From positions 1-6,099 of the forward strand of contig DBWT01000080.1 in NCBI GenBank assembly GCA_002309035.1: a DNA stretch of 6,099 bases. Reading direction: 5' to 3'. This document shows, one piece after another, positions 4,845-6,099 of this stretch. Both the position numbers and the translations under genes were made by a program. Within the stretch, counting starts at the first letter, position 1. Each line of letters opens with the position of its first letter. The DNA comes from Caryophanales bacterium UBA1231. Lineage in GTDB: Bacteria; Bacillota_I; Bacilli_A; ML615J-28; CAG-313. The notes under the pieces were generated by a model. The model worked only from the letters and a program-made list of their open reading frames with translations. It made no database searches and had not been told where the DNA came from.

Positions 4845-6099
4845 GTTTTAACCATAATGAAATTGAAGCAAGAATTCAAAAACGTTGGGATGATGAAGAA
4901 ATCTTTAAAGTATCTTTCGATTCTTCAAAACCAAAATATTATTGTTTGGATATGTTTCCATATCCATCTGGTCAAGGTCTTCACGTTGGACATCCTGAAG
5001 GCTATACCGCAACCGATATTCTTTCGCGTTATAAGAGAATGAAAGGCTTCAATGTTATGCATCCAATGGGTTGGGATGCTTTCGGCTTACCAGCTGAACA
5101 ATATGCCATTAAAACTGGTAATGACCCACGCGACTTTACAAGACAAAACATTCAAACATTTAAACATCAACTTAAAATGTTAGGTTTGTCTTATGATTGG
5201 TCAAGAGAAATCGCAACTTGTGATGAAGATTATTATAAATGGACACAATGGATTTTTATTCAACTTTACAATAAAGGTTTAGCTGAATTGAAAAACATTG
5301 AAGTAAATTGGTGTGAAGGATTAGGCACAGTTCTTGCTAACGAAGAAGTTATCAATGTAAATGGTCAAATGGTTAGTGAAAGAGGCGAATTCCCTGTTGT
5401 TAAAAAGCCAATGAAACAATGGGTTTTAACAATCACTAAATATGCTGATCGCCTACTTAACGATTTAGAGGACTTAGATTGGCCAGAACACATTAAAGAA
5501 ATGCAGAAAAACTGGATTGGTAAATCAGTCGGTGCATTAGTTGATTTCAAAGTTCAAAATAGCGATTTAACATTTACTGTTTTTACAACACGTTGTGACA
5601 CTCTTTTTGGTGCAACCTACTGTGTATTAGCACCAGAACATCAACTTGTTGAAAAAATAACAACAGAAGCACAAAAAGCAGAAGTTCTTAAGTATGTTGA
5701 ATATGCTAAACAAAAGAGTGATTTAGATCGTACTGAACTAAATAAAGAAAAAACTGGTGTCTTCACAGGTGCTTATGCTATTAATCCTGTGACAAACAAA
5801 CCAATTCCAATTTGGATTGCTGATTATGTGTTATCATCATATGGTACAGGTGCTATTATGGCTGTTCCTGCGCATGATGATCGTGACTATGAATTTGCTA
5901 AAAAATATGAATTACCAATTATCCAAGTACTAAAATCTGATGATCCAAACTTTGATTTATCAAAGAGTGCTTGGACAAGTGATGGTATCCATATTAATTC
6001 TGGATTCCTAGATAATTTAAATAAACAAGATGCGATTGCAAAAATGATTGCTTTCTTAACGGAAAAAGGTATTGGCGAAGAATCAATCAATTATCGTTT
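4841..6099 (+). CDS. leuS: Leucyl-tRNA synthetase (partial, 3' end outside window)
   Basis: LeuRS is a class I aminoacyl-tRNA synthetase that attaches leucine to tRNA-Leu in the cytosol and edits mischarged products. 419 complete codons are open to the window edge, about half of the usual length of just over 800 residues. Visible in order: the [19 protein letters not shown] block with the HIGH-type motif HVGH (48-51); [15 protein letters not shown] (76-90); [16 protein letters not shown] and KPMKQW (about 155-194), the Bacillus-type insert without the zinc cysteines of E. coli LeuRS; and the CP1 editing domain from about 225, with [12 protein letters not shown] (249-260) and [19 protein letters not shown] (335-353), including the Asp-rich substrate-binding loop. 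The KMSKS motif and anticodon domain lie outside. AAGGAG (4827-4832) is eight bases before the ATG, and the ATGA overlap with the upstream gene supports this start. The editing motif has Cys252 where TTRPDT is usual. No T-box precedes it. Confidence 0.97.
   Translation, partial: MSFNHNEIEARIQKRWDDEEIFKVSFDSSKPKYYCLDMFPYPSGQGLHVGHPEGYTATDILSRYKRMKGFNVMHPMGWDAFGLPAEQYAIKTGNDPRDFTRQNIQTFKHQLKMLGLSYDWSREIATCDEDYYKWTQWIFIQLYNKGLAELKNIEVNWCEGLGTVLANEEVINVNGQMVSERGEFPVVKKPMKQWVLTITKYADRLLNDLEDLDWPEHIKEMQKNWIGKSVGALVDFKVQNSDLTFTVFTTRCDTLFGATYCVLAPEHQLVEKITTEAQKAEVLKYVEYAKQKSDLDRTELNKEKTGVFTGAYAINPVTNKPIPIWIADYVLSSYGTGAIMAVPAHDDRDYEFAKKYELPIIQVLKSDDPNFDLSKSAWTSDGIHINSGFLDNLNKQDAIAKMIAFLTEKGIGEESINYR

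Noticed and set aside
4857..5042. Plus-strand 61-residue open frame at the start of leuS
   Set aside because: It is out of frame with leuS, whose frame encodes the conserved HVGH region over the same bases.
5365..6090. Two minus-strand open frames at 5365-5550 and 5887-6090
   Set aside because: Both are antisense to the conserved leuS frame and have no start signals.

Overview
The window is a stretch of core chromosome from an A+T-rich, low-GC Gram-positive bacterium (Firmicutes/Bacilli in the broad sense). It could be one of the small-genome lineages near the Mollicutes or Erysipelotrichia, but the sequence alone does not fix the lineage. The supporting signs are strong GGAGG-type ribosome binding sites, sigma-A-like promoters, Bacillus-type ribosomal proteins and leucyl-tRNA synthetase, an L20-leader-like attenuator before infC, and AT-rich codon choice. 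TGA is used as a normal stop (the membrane-protein gene ends TGA at 4842-4844) and the tryptophan codons read are TGG, so this is the standard bacterial code, not the Mycoplasma code.

Layout. (1) 1-468: the 3' end of a gene for an acidic protein. It has a Glu-Pro repeat and ends in a domain resembling the C-terminal part of ribosomal protein uL15. (2) 474-1871: the infC-rpmI-rplT operon (IF3, bL35, bL20). It has a near-consensus promoter, a structured leader with mutually exclusive antiterminator and terminator helices, an AUU start codon for infC, and a final terminator that can serve both strands. (3) 1870-3813, minus strand: a 647-residue exported metallophosphoesterase with a signal peptide, a purple-acid-phosphatase-type N-terminal domain, the catalytic domain, C-terminal beta-rich regions, and a Gly-Cys/hydrophobic/basic C-terminal tail. 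(4) 3814-4004: a short divergent regulatory region. (5) 4005-6099: a DUF1189-like four-helix membrane protein followed, with an ATGA overlap, by leuS (leucyl-tRNA synthetase), which runs off the window.

How the genes fit together. Most of the window is translation machinery. The infC operon is probably under negative feedback by its own last product, L20, acting on the leader RNA. leuS appears to be expressed from a short leader, with no room for a T-box between the upstream promoter and the membrane-protein gene. The metallophosphoesterase is the one accessory-looking gene and lies in convergent or divergent orientation to its neighbours.

I see no mobile element, CRISPR array, tRNA or rRNA gene, and no clear sign of an undescribed multi-gene system. 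The points most worth a second look are the acidic uL15-like protein, the C-terminal sorting-like tail of the phosphoesterase, and the coupling of leuS to a membrane protein without a T-box.
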